NCBI GenBank assembly: GCA_963930645.1
Contig: OZ005648.1
Span: forward strand, 267,913,830-267,977,829
DNA length: 64,000 nucleotides
Direction of reading: 5' to 3'
Source: Salticus scenicus
Lineage: Eukaryota > Arthropoda > Arachnida > Araneae > Salticidae
Shown: positions 1-9,735 of the stretch, in pieces
Layout of the letters: each line of letters starts with the position of its first letter
Numbering within the stretch: position 1 is the first letter of the stretch
The notes under the pieces: model-generated
What the model saw: only the letters and a program-made list of their open reading frames with translations
What the model was told of the DNA's origin: nothing
The model's database searches: none
Translations under genes and position numbers: made by a program

Positions 1-120
1 TTTAAACTGTCGAAAACCATATGTTATGTGAAAATTGGAAACTGTAATGTAAAATAATTTTATTCATACATATTTTTAAGTTGCAATGTACTAAGTATAT
101 AAGTTAACATTGGTTGTATA
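1..120. other. AT-rich non-coding flank
   Basis: I see no exon, RNA gene or recognisable repeat here. The sequence is AT-rich and leads directly into the terminal repeat of the MITE that starts at 121. It is probably part of the Sos intron upstream of the first visible exon, but the preceding exon is not in the window. Confidence 0.5.
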
Positions 121-1776
121 TATATAGGGGAGACCTGTGTACCTAGGGCCGCTTTTTTTTAATGCCCAAAAAGAGAGCCCTTGACCTGTTTAAAATTATC
201 AAACTGATATGTACATATCTTTAGGACTAATTACTTCCAATTGGGATTAATATAAATACCTAAAATAATAAATTCCGACAAATAGAAGGTTTTTTAAAAA
301 AACTTCACTCGTGGCCCTAGGTACAACACCCTCATTGTACCTGGGACCAGACCTCATTGTACCTAGGGCCATTCTCTCAAATTTAGATTTCATTTTGTAA
401 TGAATAGAAAATAAGCATGTAAACATGTATTTTATAAAAGAAACAATATCAAGTAATATATTTATTTATCATATAATAATTATCATGTTGTTGCCTTAAT
501 TTAAAACAAAAAATTTTTCACTTTTTTTTTTTTCTTTGGCATATTCTAACAGAATGTTTTTTTTTTTCCTTCAATTTCTTTTTTTTTTTTCTCTGGAGTG
601 TCTCTTGGATTTCTAGATCTCTCAGGTTTTTGGTCACATCTTTTCTTTGATGTGGGAGGTTTTGCTTAGGTTCGTGCCTGCTAAAGCATAACACACGAAA
701 AGATGTTAGATGTTGAATGTTTCGAATTTTCAACAGGACACGAAACAGAGACATCGAATTCTATCATTGTTGGTTCACTTTCTTCCTGGAAAATCTTTTT
801 TTTTTTTTTTAATTTATGGAGGGGTCTTGTCTTTCAGTCACATTTGAACTTAAATATTCATCCTCAGTGAATGTGTTTTGATTTATTGGCTATATGCCGG
901 ATACACGAAAACCTGATAGAATGTTTACAGGAGTAAACGCCGACGGATAGGACTTGCCAACACTTTCAGCAATGTCATATATAGTGGGGTTTCCCAACAT
1001 CCAATTACTATAGGCTGTACTGTGTTTCTTAATATTTTCTCGACCACTGACGTAGATTCACATCATTTGAAAATATGAAACTCCACCAGTGGGCGTTTCT
1101 TTTACAATTTGTATGTTATTTGTTTCTAAAAAATATACACAATAGTCATATTTGTACAATCAGTATACTATGGATGCAAATACTTTGATTAGAAAGAGAG
1201 TATGATTATAATGCATATCCATTTGTAATATAAATGTGATTACGGAAAATTTTGTTTTGAAAAACTGTAACTTAAGAAAAAAACGCACACACACAGGGTG
1301 ACTTTACTGTCAAAAAGACAAAAACATGCGGTCGCGAAAGTGTTAAAAGGTCCAAACACACTGGCCCTAGGTACAAGGCAGCGATGTGGCCCTAGGTACA
1401 AGTTTTGGTAACTTCATTCAAAATGCCTTCCACTAAAAAATCCACATGCAGAGAGGACTAATTAAATATCTCATTTATTACTCAATATAACAAGTAAAAT
1501 TATACACTAGAAATGAAAGAAAAATATTTGACTAGCCTTTGTAAAATAGCAAAAGAGATGAGCTGCAAAAATTTTACTTCAAACCATGTAAATTCGTTTT
1601 CTACATGTAACTTGTCAAAATTCTCTCCTCAAAAGTTCCAAAGTAGTTGTAAGAGTAGCAATTGGTGTTGTTACTTGCCCAATTGAGTATTAAAACTTAA
1701 AATTAAATATTATTCAAATAAAGTGTGGTGGCCCTAGGTACATGATGGCCCTAAGTACAGGGGTCTCCCCTATATA
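121..1776. mobile_element. Non-autonomous DNA transposon (MITE-like) with subterminal repeats
   Basis: The two ends are inverted copies: TATATAGGGGAGACC at 121-135 and its exact reverse complement at 1762-1776, with similarity continuing for about 30 bases. The outermost TATATA probably includes the target duplication, which would fit a TA-targeting family. Inside, a 12-bp motif GGCCCTAGGTAC or close variants occurs in both orientations near both ends (139-150, 313-324, 359-370, 1363-1374, 1388-1399, 1730-1741, 1747-1758). No transposase reading frame is present; short open frames inside are low-complexity lysine or phenylalanine runs. I read it as a non-autonomous element mobilised in trans. 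The superfamily is not certain. Confidence 0.75.
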
Positions 1777-3014
1777 TTTAAGAAAAAGAAAAATGTTTAT
1801 GTTAGAAAATGTATTTGTGCATCGTCGTAAGAGGAGAGGGAATATTTATAAATCTTTTTTTGTAAATTGCCATAGAGCTACGAAAAATTGCATATATAGA
1901 CGGTAAATTATAGTAATACAGCTAAGCATATTAAAAATTCTTTAAAACTAACTAAATTTTACAAAAAATAAATAAGTAAATGTACTTGAATTTCATTTTC
2001 TTTTTCAAGGGCCCTAGAAAGTACTTGAATTTTGTGTAAAGTCCTTGAAAATCCTTGAATTTTCCGCTCTAGAAAACTCTCGATCAAGACTAAACTATCT
2101 CCATCTCCACACGCACACGCCATTGTCTAATATAATGCATTTTGTCGTAAAATTCTCATTTCATTATCTTGCTTTTACATATAGTTTCAGCTTATTTGTC
2201 TTTTTTGCCATTCTCATACCTGTTTGGTAGACTAGTCATTAATTTTGAGCAGAAAGGGACCAGACCAGAACTCAAACCTAAGAACTTTGGAATAATCATA
2301 ATGAATGATCCCAATTCCAAATCCTAAACTAATCATTTTTTGACTTTTGTGAAAGTTAATTTGGTCAATCCATCAAAAATGTATTGTGAAAACAGGCAAA
2401 GTTATTATTCTAATTATAAAAAAAAATACTAATAAAAGTAGTTACTAAAGTTTATGCCTAGTGTTCTGTGATTTACTGAAGTTTTGTGCATATGCCTAGC
2501 ATTCTGCGATTTTCCCCCATAGTCCTTGAAAAATTTCAAATGGGTCTTAAAAAGTACTTGAAAAGTCCTTGAATTTTTTTTTTCCTTTTTAAGAGTGGGA
2601 ACCCTGATGACATAATCTGTGTTATACGAGTTTTCGATTATCTGAGGTAAATCTCGGTCCATATTACCTTGTATAAGCGAGGCTCTTCTGTATCTTGATA
2701 TTAAATGAGGAAAATATAATTTTCAGAGTAAATGAAAAAACAGTAAAATAAATAAAATGCTTTATTCAAGGGTTAAAAGAACTTTCTTATTTTTTTACTT
2801 TCATTTTTATGTTATAATTTTTATTTTATTTATATACAAACAAAAATGTTTTCTTGTTATTTTTTTTTTTTTTAAATCTGCTTAACAAGTTTCTGTTTTA
2901 CTTAAAGCATATGAAAATATGTGCAAGAGGCAAAATCATGTTTATCATTAGTGATTACTTAGCTAAAAAATAAAAAAAGAAAATATATACAGAAAATATA
3001 TCAGTGAAAGGAAA
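1777..3014. other. Gene-free AT-rich stretch with one hAT-like terminus
   Basis: No exon is visible. Phrases of the type AGTACTTGAA and GTCCTTGAA recur at 1988-2060 and 2520-2575. The stretch ends at about 2606 with GAGTGGGAACCCTG, the reverse complement of a common hAT end (CAGGGTTCCCACTC). This suggests a degraded hAT MITE at about 1985-2606 whose left end is no longer clean. The remainder is A/T-rich intronic sequence. Confidence 0.4.
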
Positions 3015-3133
3015 TAGAGAAAATTGCATAACTTATTAAATTAAATATACCTAATTAAAATCCTTAGAAAGTCCGAGCCTATATATTTCAGCGCCCAGAC
3101 GGGGCCATCACCAGAGCTCGAAATGACAAGAAA

Positions 3134-3484
3134 TTACTGCTGGGCAGTTTGTTTACTCTTCTCCTCCTCTTCATCCTCCTCTTCACTTTGCTTTGTTTGC
3201 TGAAACAGGGGTTGCCATTCTGGTGGAATAATACTATGTTCAATGTCGTTCACTGAATTGTTAGAGGTTAATATTTCAAGGGTTTCTCTTTTTAGGGCAT
3301 AATGATGAGAGTTATAAGGGGCTATTTTTTTATAGTTAATGGAATTAGTGTTAATAGGTTTAATATTGTTAATTCTTGAAAATGCAGTAGATTGTTTATT
3401 ATATTTTAGGTCCGCGAGGTGTTCGGATATCCAGTCCTTAATTTTACGTTTTGTCATTCCAGTGTAGACCGGATATCCGAACAC
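3134..3484 (-). pseudogene. Penelope-like GIY-YIG endonuclease C-terminus, minus-strand copy
   Basis: This open frame covers the second half of a Penelope-like GIY-YIG endonuclease. After a few junction residues it reads VYTGMTKRKIKDWISEH, which matches the Y-x-G...R...EH part of the family. It then runs through a serine/asparagine-rich region to a C-terminal tail with HHYALKRETLEIL and an acidic SEEEDEEEEK end. The GIY half of the active site and all of the reverse transcriptase are missing, so it cannot act alone. This copy extends about 37 bases further 5' than its plus-strand partner. It is a 5'-truncated retroelement copy, not a host gene. Confidence 0.75.
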
Positions 3485-3769
3485 CTCGCCGACCTAAAAT
3501 ATAATAAACAATCTACTGCATTTTCAAGAATTAACAATATTAAACCTATTAACACTAATTCCATTAACTATCAAAAAATAGCCCCTTATAACGCTCATCA
3601 TTATGCAATAAAAAGAGAAACCCTTGAAATATTAACCTCTAACAATTCAGTGAATGACATCGAACATTGTATTATTCCACCAGAATGGCAACCCCTGTTT
3701 CAGCAAACAAAGCAAAGTGAAGAGGAGGATGAAGAAGAGGAGAAGAGTAAACAAACCGCCCAGCAGTAA
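3471..3769 (+). pseudogene. Penelope-like endonuclease C-terminus, plus-strand copy
   Basis: This is the mirror partner of the minus-strand copy and begins within the ISEHLADLK segment, just after the GIY-YIG core. It therefore lacks every catalytic residue. The rest is nearly identical to its partner, with a handful of substitutions (for example NSHH to NAHH and HSII to HCII in the tail). The open frame that seems to start upstream at 3419 is only antisense of the minus copy. The few differences suggest that both arms are of similar, fairly recent age. Confidence 0.7.
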
Positions 3770-3917
3770 TTTCTTGTCATTTCGAGCTCTGAGGATAGCC
3801 CCCGCCTGGGCACCGTAATATATAGGCTCAAACTTTCTAAGGATTTTAATTAGGTATATTTAATTTAATAAGTTATGAAATTAATCCTTTTAAAACTTTT
3901 TAAATGTAGAGAAAATT

Positions 3918-4610
3918 GTTTAAAACACACATAAACACCATTCAGAGTGCATTTATTCAAGATGCAAAGGATGATTATGATTACCAGACTTGCACCATAT
4001 GTTTATAATCAACTAGAAAAAAGGGAATTGAATAAATCAGGAGTATATCGTATATTATTTACCCAGATATTCTAAATAAACATCTAGATATTAAGAATGG
4101 AAAAGGAAAAGGAAAATATAGATTAAAATTTGAGAATAAATAAATTGTGTGTATTTATTCCAGTTTACTTATTTTAATAATGAGTGTAATTTATCATAAA
4201 ATTTTAAGCACATTTTTTTATGCAATGCATTCTTTAAATTAATAGTTATTCTTATATTATAGAAAGAAACATAAACATTAAACAAAAATCAAAGTATAAA
4301 GTTAAAAAAAAAAAAAAAAAAAAAGTTCCACAGGATTGAGTTGTTTACACAATACGTGTTAGATAAGAACCAGACTGAAGAGTATTTACCTCATGCAGGA
4401 GGAAAAAAACAATGCAGTGAAGTGGTATATGACACGCTCTCATCCCGAAGAGGTTAAATAATTCATTAACTTTTAATTACAATTACTTTTTTTTTTTTTT
4501 TTACTTTTTGTTTAAGCACTCTTTTGTAAAATTATTTTGATGTTTTTGCATTTCTAAAGAGTATCTTTTTTTCTCCTTTCCTATTAAAAACGTTTTTGTC
4601 TTCTTTATAG
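3918..4610. other. Gene-free stretch upstream of the first visible Sos exon
   Basis: The sequence is AT-rich with a poly(A) tract near 4305 and poly(T) near 4487. A slightly GC-richer block at 4330-4460 has short open frames, but none resembles the Sos DH domain. Its only possible GT donor (after 4453) does not give the two-base phase needed to join the exon at 4611. I therefore treat it as intron. The last bases before 4611 (TTCTTTATAG) form a good 3' splice site. Confidence 0.5.
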
Positions 4611-4741
4611 AGAAGCTTATCTTAGAATGTATTACCGAACAAATCGCCAGCAATCAATTCAGAAAATGAATGAACTTCAAAAGAGTATTGATGGCTGGGA
4701 AGGAAAGGATATTGGCCAGTGTTGTAATGATTTTGTCATGG
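4611..4741 (+). CDS. Sos: Son of sevenless (Sos), exon: end of DH domain and DH-PH linker
   Basis: Sos is the exchange factor that loads GTP onto Ras downstream of receptor tyrosine kinases. It works at the plasma membrane with the Grb2/Drk adaptor. This exon encodes the stretch leading from the DH domain into the PH domain; MNELQKSIDGWEGKDIGQCC closely matches the invariant linker of animal Sos proteins. The acceptor is TTCTTTATAG before 4611 and the donor is G|GTAAAT at 4741/4742. The first base completes a codon begun in an upstream exon that is not in this window, and the last base starts a Glu codon completed at 22654. No other family has this linker, so the identification is firm. The following intron is 17.9 kb long and packed with mobile elements. 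Confidence 0.93.
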
Positions 4742-5226
4742 GTAAATTTTCTTACTTTTTATTTAAAAGATTATTTTATTTGCAAAATCTGTGTTACATT
4801 TAATTAGTTTAATTTTTTTAAAAATCTTTAATCCTAAATATATAACAGACAATATTTGTTGTAAAAATGTAAAAAATAATGATAATAGTAATAATAATTT
4901 TTTTTATTATTATTTATTTATTTATTTATTTTTCAGATGATAAATGTTGATAATTAGTATAATTAGTTCCCCATCATACTATAGGTATGGGGAACTTAGG
5001 TAATCATGAAAATTTTCGACCTCGTTTTTTTGACTTTTTTACACGTTTTCAGGTATGACGATTCCGAAAATTACAAAATTTGTATGGTGTCCGTCTGTAG
5101 GGATGTCTGTGTACACAATATCTCAAGAACAAATTGTCGCAGAGAAGTCAGATCAGTTTAAAAATATTACTTTAGACACTACTGGCAAGAACCCCATTCA
5201 TCTGCAACATCCAAATTAAAACACTT

Positions 5227-5650
5227 CGTAAGTTATTAGAAATTTATGAATTTCTTAACATGGGAGAATAGGACAAAATTTCACTTAAACGTGCATTAAA
5301 TGGAATATTTTTACTGTAAAAATGTCAGTTCAGTTTTAAAATATCAGTTTAGATGCCGGAATAAACATCAGTTATAAACATGCTACTTTGAAAATTTCGC
5401 AGGTTATTGGAAATTTACAACATTTCTTAACATGGCAGAATAGGGCATAATTTCACATAAACGTCAATTTTAAGGGATATTTTCATCGTAAAGATATCAG
5501 ACTACTTTTGAAATATTATTTAGGATACTGGCGTGAACATCATTGACTATGAATTTTCCTATATAAAAATTTCATAAGTTATTAGACATTTACGAATTTC
5601 TTAACATGGCAGAATAGGACAAAATTTCATACAAACGTCAATCTTGAGGG
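5227..5650. repeat. Tandem array, period about 173 bp (left part)
   Basis: Units begin with variants of CGTAAGTTATTAGAAATTTA and contain a conserved GAATTTCTTAACATGG...AGAATAGG core. The copies are diverged by substitutions and small indels. The array resumes after the inserted element, at 9118-9460, in the same phase. Confidence 0.7.
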
Positions 5651-5910
5651 ATATTTTCTGATAACTATCATCAGACCCGCATAATATACACGAATGCATG
5701 AAAGTTGTTCGCGGAAAATTTTCTGAACTTGCAGAAAATTTTCCACAGTTGAAAATCACAAGTTTATGAAAAGTTTTCTGCAAACAGCGATCGCGGAAAA
5801 ATCGTACGGCTACTACAGTTCTGGTCTTGCAGTTGAAACTACTCCTTACTCTGTGAATAAATGAATATGAAAGATTTAAATAAGAAGAAAAAACGAAGTA
5901 TACAATAATT

Positions 5911-6034
5911 ACATTAAAACATAAATCACCTAACTTTACTTCATGGTCGTTTGAGATCTTTCGGTACCGGGTGCCCGGTACCGAAAGATCTCAAACGACC
6001 ACGAAGTAAAGTTAGGTGATTTATGTTTTAATGT
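5911..6034. repeat. Near-perfect 124-bp palindrome (61-bp arms, 2-base loop)
   Basis: The arms 5911-5971 and 5974-6034 are reverse complements with a single mismatch (CATGG versus CCACG) and only TG between them. The centre reads GGTACCGGGTGCCCGGTACC. A related sequence, GAATATGAAAGA(A)TTTAAA, lies 40-50 bases outside the left arm (about 5863) and directly outside the right arm (6036), which might be an imperfect target duplication. Such a hairpin could be a tiny foldback element or a long-hairpin RNA source. Confidence 0.85.
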
Positions 6035-6228
6035 AGAATATGAAAGAATTTAAACAAAATGGCTTCATTTTTGGTTTCTGTTTGTGCAATATATTATTAG
6101 GGAACGCCGATCATCTACACTAAGCAAGAAGCAAACTTAACTGATAAGAGAGCAGCGGTTCTGTTTTCTCCCCGCTCATTTCAAAGTCTGACCAAAGTCT
6201 TTTGCGGCAGACGCCAGCCTCTTTAGGT

Positions 6229-6252
6229 ATAGACCTTATATATAAGGTCTAT
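6229..6252. repeat. Perfect 24-bp palindrome
   Basis: ATAGACCTTATA is followed immediately by its reverse complement. It sits in a GC-richer block (about 6115-6450) of the inserted element. There is no evident function; it could be a protein-binding site or the remnant of a small inverted repeat. Confidence 0.6.
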
Positions 6253-7162
6253 GTCTTTAGAACAGAGGGGAAAAGGAAGAAGAAGCGATCAGCTTTCTCT
6301 TTCTTTAATCACGGTAGGTTTTTAATCTGCACTTGGTATTTGTTGCACTGTGCTTTGAGGCGAAGGAGCCTTTTGAATGGAAAAACCCAGAGTAGGGAGA
6401 GGGGGAATCATTAGCGGAGATCATCATACTACATCCTAACCGGCATCAGGGAGAGAAGATGCTATTCTGTTTTAGTTTAGTTAAGCTGTGAGTTACATTT
6501 ATTCATCGTTTGAGAGATTTTTTTTTTCCTTTATAGACATTCTTCTCTTTCCTTTAAGGATATTTAATTTTTTTTTTCTCTCTACCCCCCCCCCCCCTTT
6601 TTTTTTTTTTATATATATATATATATATATATTTTGGTTATACAGTAGACTCTGAAATCTGCAAATATCTATTTGAAATTGGAGTTACAAATTGAGCTCA
6701 TAAAAAAAAAAAAAAAATTAAAAAATGATAGCAATTTTTTTTATTTTTGACACTTAAAAAATAAAAAAAAGTCCACTTTAAAGATTTTTAGGTAGGAATA
6801 AGTAATTTTTTTTTTTTTTTTTTACTTTGTGAAACCAGTTAGCACCACAAATAGCTTTTAGCCCTTTCTGAAAAATTTGCGAAAATACACACTTCTAATT
6901 GATAAATAGCATATGCTAAATATTCTAGCTGATTTAAAGACCATCACACTTGCTCAAAATGTATTTGTTATCATGTATTAAATTAAATTGTACAGTGCTC
7001 TGTTTCCACAATGATTTATTTTAAAGTCTTTGAAAGCTCTTACTTTTAGTTTAAAAAAAAAGTTATAATCCCGTTTCAAAATATCTACAAGTAAGTATAT
7101 TTTTTTTGTATTCACAATTCTTTTATATAAAAAAAAAATCTGTTTATTCTTACTATTCTTGT

Positions 7163-7197
<35 letters not shown>

Positions 7198-8141
7198 AAT
7201 AATTTAATTCCTTTACAATACTCAGCAAATGAGAGAAAGATGAAAATACCAACAATGAAATTAATAATTAGATGTATTACGTATAAAGTTATTGTCACAA
7301 TTACCATTTAAGTAAAATTCACTGATTAGTAAAAACATGTTAAAGTACTTACGCAGAAGAGAAATGACGTATATCACTTAAGCCTAAACTATGAGATAGT
7401 TGTCATAATCCATTAGTCCAGTAAATTCATGCAACACAAGATAAGAATTGAAAGAAATTAACCAAAAATACTATTGAAATAAAAAGGAATGCATGAAGGA
7501 AAAATAGAGTTAAAAATGCTGAAACCCAGTATATATAGTATATCTTTAATTAAATTGTATTTATTGGTGCAAGCTGTTAATGGAGCCACCCCCACACAGT
7601 TATGTTTGAGTATTTAGGCAATATTTATTTTAAATATTAATGTTTATTTATTTTATTTTATTTTTTCAGTAACTTCTTCATGAGTTATTATTATTATTTT
7701 TTTTTTTTCTCTGTCGTCTTGTAAAAACTCATTGATGCACATACTACTTGGCTTAGTTTCAAAATCTCAAAGAGGATTTCTTTTTGCAGAAAATTTTTGC
7801 TTTAGATTTTGTGTTCGCAGAAAGTTTTTCATTTTATCTGAGTCTGACTATCATGTCCTCACACATAAAAAAATATTTAATTTCTTACATATATATATTC
7901 TTTTTTTTTTTTTTTTTTTTAGGAAAAGCTTTTTCTTTTGAAGTTATTAAACTTTTACTTATTTTTTCTTTTATTAAAGTTCATTTTGCTGCTGAAATAT
8001 TTCGCATATCAAAACATCGACGTTTGTTTACCTTTCTATCATTGCCATTTTCAGCTTACATAACTTTTCTATTTTTACTGTTGCCATTACTTTAGAAATA
8101 GTTATTATCGTTGATATGCAAATTTATTAACTTCTGTGAAG

Positions 8142-8240
8142 TATAAAAGAGCGCGACGATTTGAACAACTACATAGTTACAGCTTTGGCAGTTCCAGTAT
8201 GGCAGTATGAGCTCAGTTCATTTGAGTAGCTCTAGTAGCT
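8142..8240 (+). promoter_or_regulatory. TATA-box promoter-like block inside the inserted element
   Basis: TATAAAAGAGCGCG at 8142-8155 is followed 25-35 bases later by an initiator-like ACTACATAGTTACAG. The downstream region is richer in GC than its surroundings. This is the layout of a retroelement promoter, for example an LTR U3/R junction, but I could not find matching TG...CA ends with a target duplication, so an LTR is not claimed. Confidence 0.35.
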
Positions 8241-8578
8241 GTCTCTAACAGCAGCTTCAGGATGTTGTGTTTTGGTGGTTAAGATGAGCATGATCTCATT
8301 GATAAGTTTTCATCTCGCGATGTTAAAACTTTAAAAATTAAAAGATGTTATAGTGTTTTGAAATGTTTTTGTTAAGTTTTAGGTTTTGATGATGTTGAAA
8401 TTGTTTATAGCCTTAGCGCTAAATCAGGTTAAGTTTGAATAATTAAGTTAAAATAAGTTAAATTTTAAAACAGTTTAAATAGTAACAGATCCAGTTTAGT
8501 GCAGGATTTTTTTTTTTTTATGGTCTTCAATTGAACTCTTGTGTTTTTTTTTTTTCCCAAAAATCATCGTTCGTCTTT

Positions 8579-8660
8579 CTCGCTGGTCAACACGGCGACT
8601 GTGAGATGTAGTCTGAAGTTCTCCTTTTCCTCGCTGGTCAACTTGGCGACCACGAGACGA
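8579..8660. repeat. 51-bp tandem duplication
   Basis: CTCGCTGGTCAAC recurs at 8579 and 8630 with similar following sequence (GGCGACTGTGAGATG versus GGCGACCACGAGACG). It lies about 440 bases downstream of the TATA-like block and might be part of its transcribed leader. Confidence 0.6.
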
Positions 8661-9735
8661 CGTACGTTGATTGTTTATGATTTAATTGTGTCTTCTACAG
8701 TTTGTGATTATCTACAATGTTACCGGCTAAAACCCATTTCATTTTTTATGAAGATATTGTGATTTGTTTCTTTGGATTTAAAAGGTTATTGTTTGTGAAG
8801 ATTCATCAAGTGTGTTAAATTCATCTAAAGATGTCTTTTTTTTTTTGTTCTGCACTTAAAAGGTAAAAAATGGATTTGTGCTATATTTTCTAATTAAAAA
8901 AAGAGTTATTATATTGTTGTAATTGTTATACATATTCCTTCTCCATAAATAAAATTTATTTGTTAATGCTAAATTTTTGTATTTACTGAGTTCAATATAC
9001 TCTTACACTAGTCAAATCATCTTTATTTAAACCCTAAATTTAAATTTAAAATTATTTCTACTGTTTTTTCTCTGCTTAAATAAGATATATTAAAAGATTG
9101 ACCTAAAGGTCTTTATTATTTTCGTCGTAAAGATGTCAGATCACTTTTGAAATATTATTCAGGATTGTGACATGAATGCCATAGAGTGTGAATTTTCCAA
9201 TTAAAAAAATTCTTAAGTTATTTAAAATTTACGATTTACTTAAAATTGCAGAATAGGGCAAAACTGAGCATAAACGTCAATTTTGAGGATCATAAATATA
9301 TCAGACAACTTCAAAATAACATTTATGATACTTGTATGAACATGATTGACTACAAATATTCTAATAGGAAAATTTCGTAAGTTATTCATAATTTAAGATA
9401 ACATAACAAAACTGAAAATTTTCCATATAAATATGCATTTTGAGAATTGTTGCATTGGAAATAGTTGCATGGAAACTAAACTATGAAATTGAATCTAATA
9501 AAATAAATTAATAGATTAGAATAAGATAAATATATCAAAGTGAACGGTGGATAGCCTATTAGTCGGGGACTTTATTCTGTCACTGTGTCAAGTGTTTGGT
9601 CAAATTCCTTTCTCTTAACATGATAAACATGTTAAGAGAATGTCCTGCACTAGAAATTTATGAGAACATAAACATGATGGGGAACTGTGCAGAGTCCACC
9701 TATTCTAACTAGTAGCAGAATATTATGCTCAGTTG

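Larger units (their letters stand above)
3015..3917. mobile_element. Penelope-like element: inverted dimer of 3' ends, 12-bp target duplication
   Basis: Two copies of the same Penelope-like 3' end lie head to head. The minus-strand copy is 3027-3470 and the plus-strand copy 3471-3877, giving inverted arms of about 407 bases with a loop of about 37. TAGAGAAAATTG occurs at 3015-3026, directly abutting the left arm, and again at 3906-3917, 28 bases beyond the right arm. This is a 12-bp target-site duplication. Penelope-like elements are known to carry terminal pseudo-LTR copies in tandem or inverted order and a tail of about 30 bases at one end, and this layout fits. Both copies are 5'-truncated, leaving only the end of the GIY-YIG endonuclease domain. 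Confidence 0.8.
5659..9117. mobile_element. Unclassified 3.46-kb insertion flanked by 6-7-bp direct repeat
   Basis: TATTTTC occurs immediately before (5652-5658) and at the end of this block (9117-9123). Removing the block restores the 173-bp periodicity of the host repeat array, which is good evidence that it is a discrete insertion. It starts TGATAACTATC and ends GGTCTTTATT, so it lacks the TG...CA ends of an LTR. The block contains a 124-bp palindrome, a TATA-box-like promoter region, a 51-bp tandem duplication, poly(C), poly(T) and (AT)n tracts, and an AATAAA near 8945. I recognise no protein. It may be a non-autonomous retroelement or a composite of several insertions. Confidence 0.5.
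4965..9705 (+). mobile_element. Helentron-like (HINE-type) element with ~173-bp repeats, split by an insertion
   Basis: The left end AGTTCCCCATCAT (4965-4977) is exactly complementary to ATGATGGGGAACT (9674-9686), which lies inside the right end rather than at its tip. The left end also folds locally, because AGTTCCCCAT pairs with ATGGGGAACT at 4987-4996. The interior has tandem units starting near 5227, 5398, 5573, 9212 and 9376. Their spacing is 171-175 bases once the 5659-9117 insertion and its duplicated target are removed, with a last unit of 164. Asymmetric inverted ends, an end hairpin and central tandem repeats are the marks of Helentron-derived HINEs, so that is my best guess. No protein is encoded. 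The right boundary is approximate. Confidence 0.55.

Noticed and set aside
518..754. Lysine- or phenylalanine-rich small proteins in A/T runs (also 2045-2230, 7732-8095, 9753-10002, 28352-28573, 31078-31263)
   Set aside because: They consist of homopolymer translations without domain, codon bias or conservation signals and lie inside transposons or introns.
4330..4460. An upstream Sos exon
   Set aside because: A frame with VVYDTLSSRR is open, but it does not resemble the Sos DH domain, and the only GT donor leaves the wrong phase for the exon at 4611.
7711..9006. A solo LTR with TATA box and AATAAA
   Set aside because: No TG...CA pair with a matching 4-6-bp duplication could be found at plausible ends. 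The duplication that does exist brackets a larger block (5659-9117).
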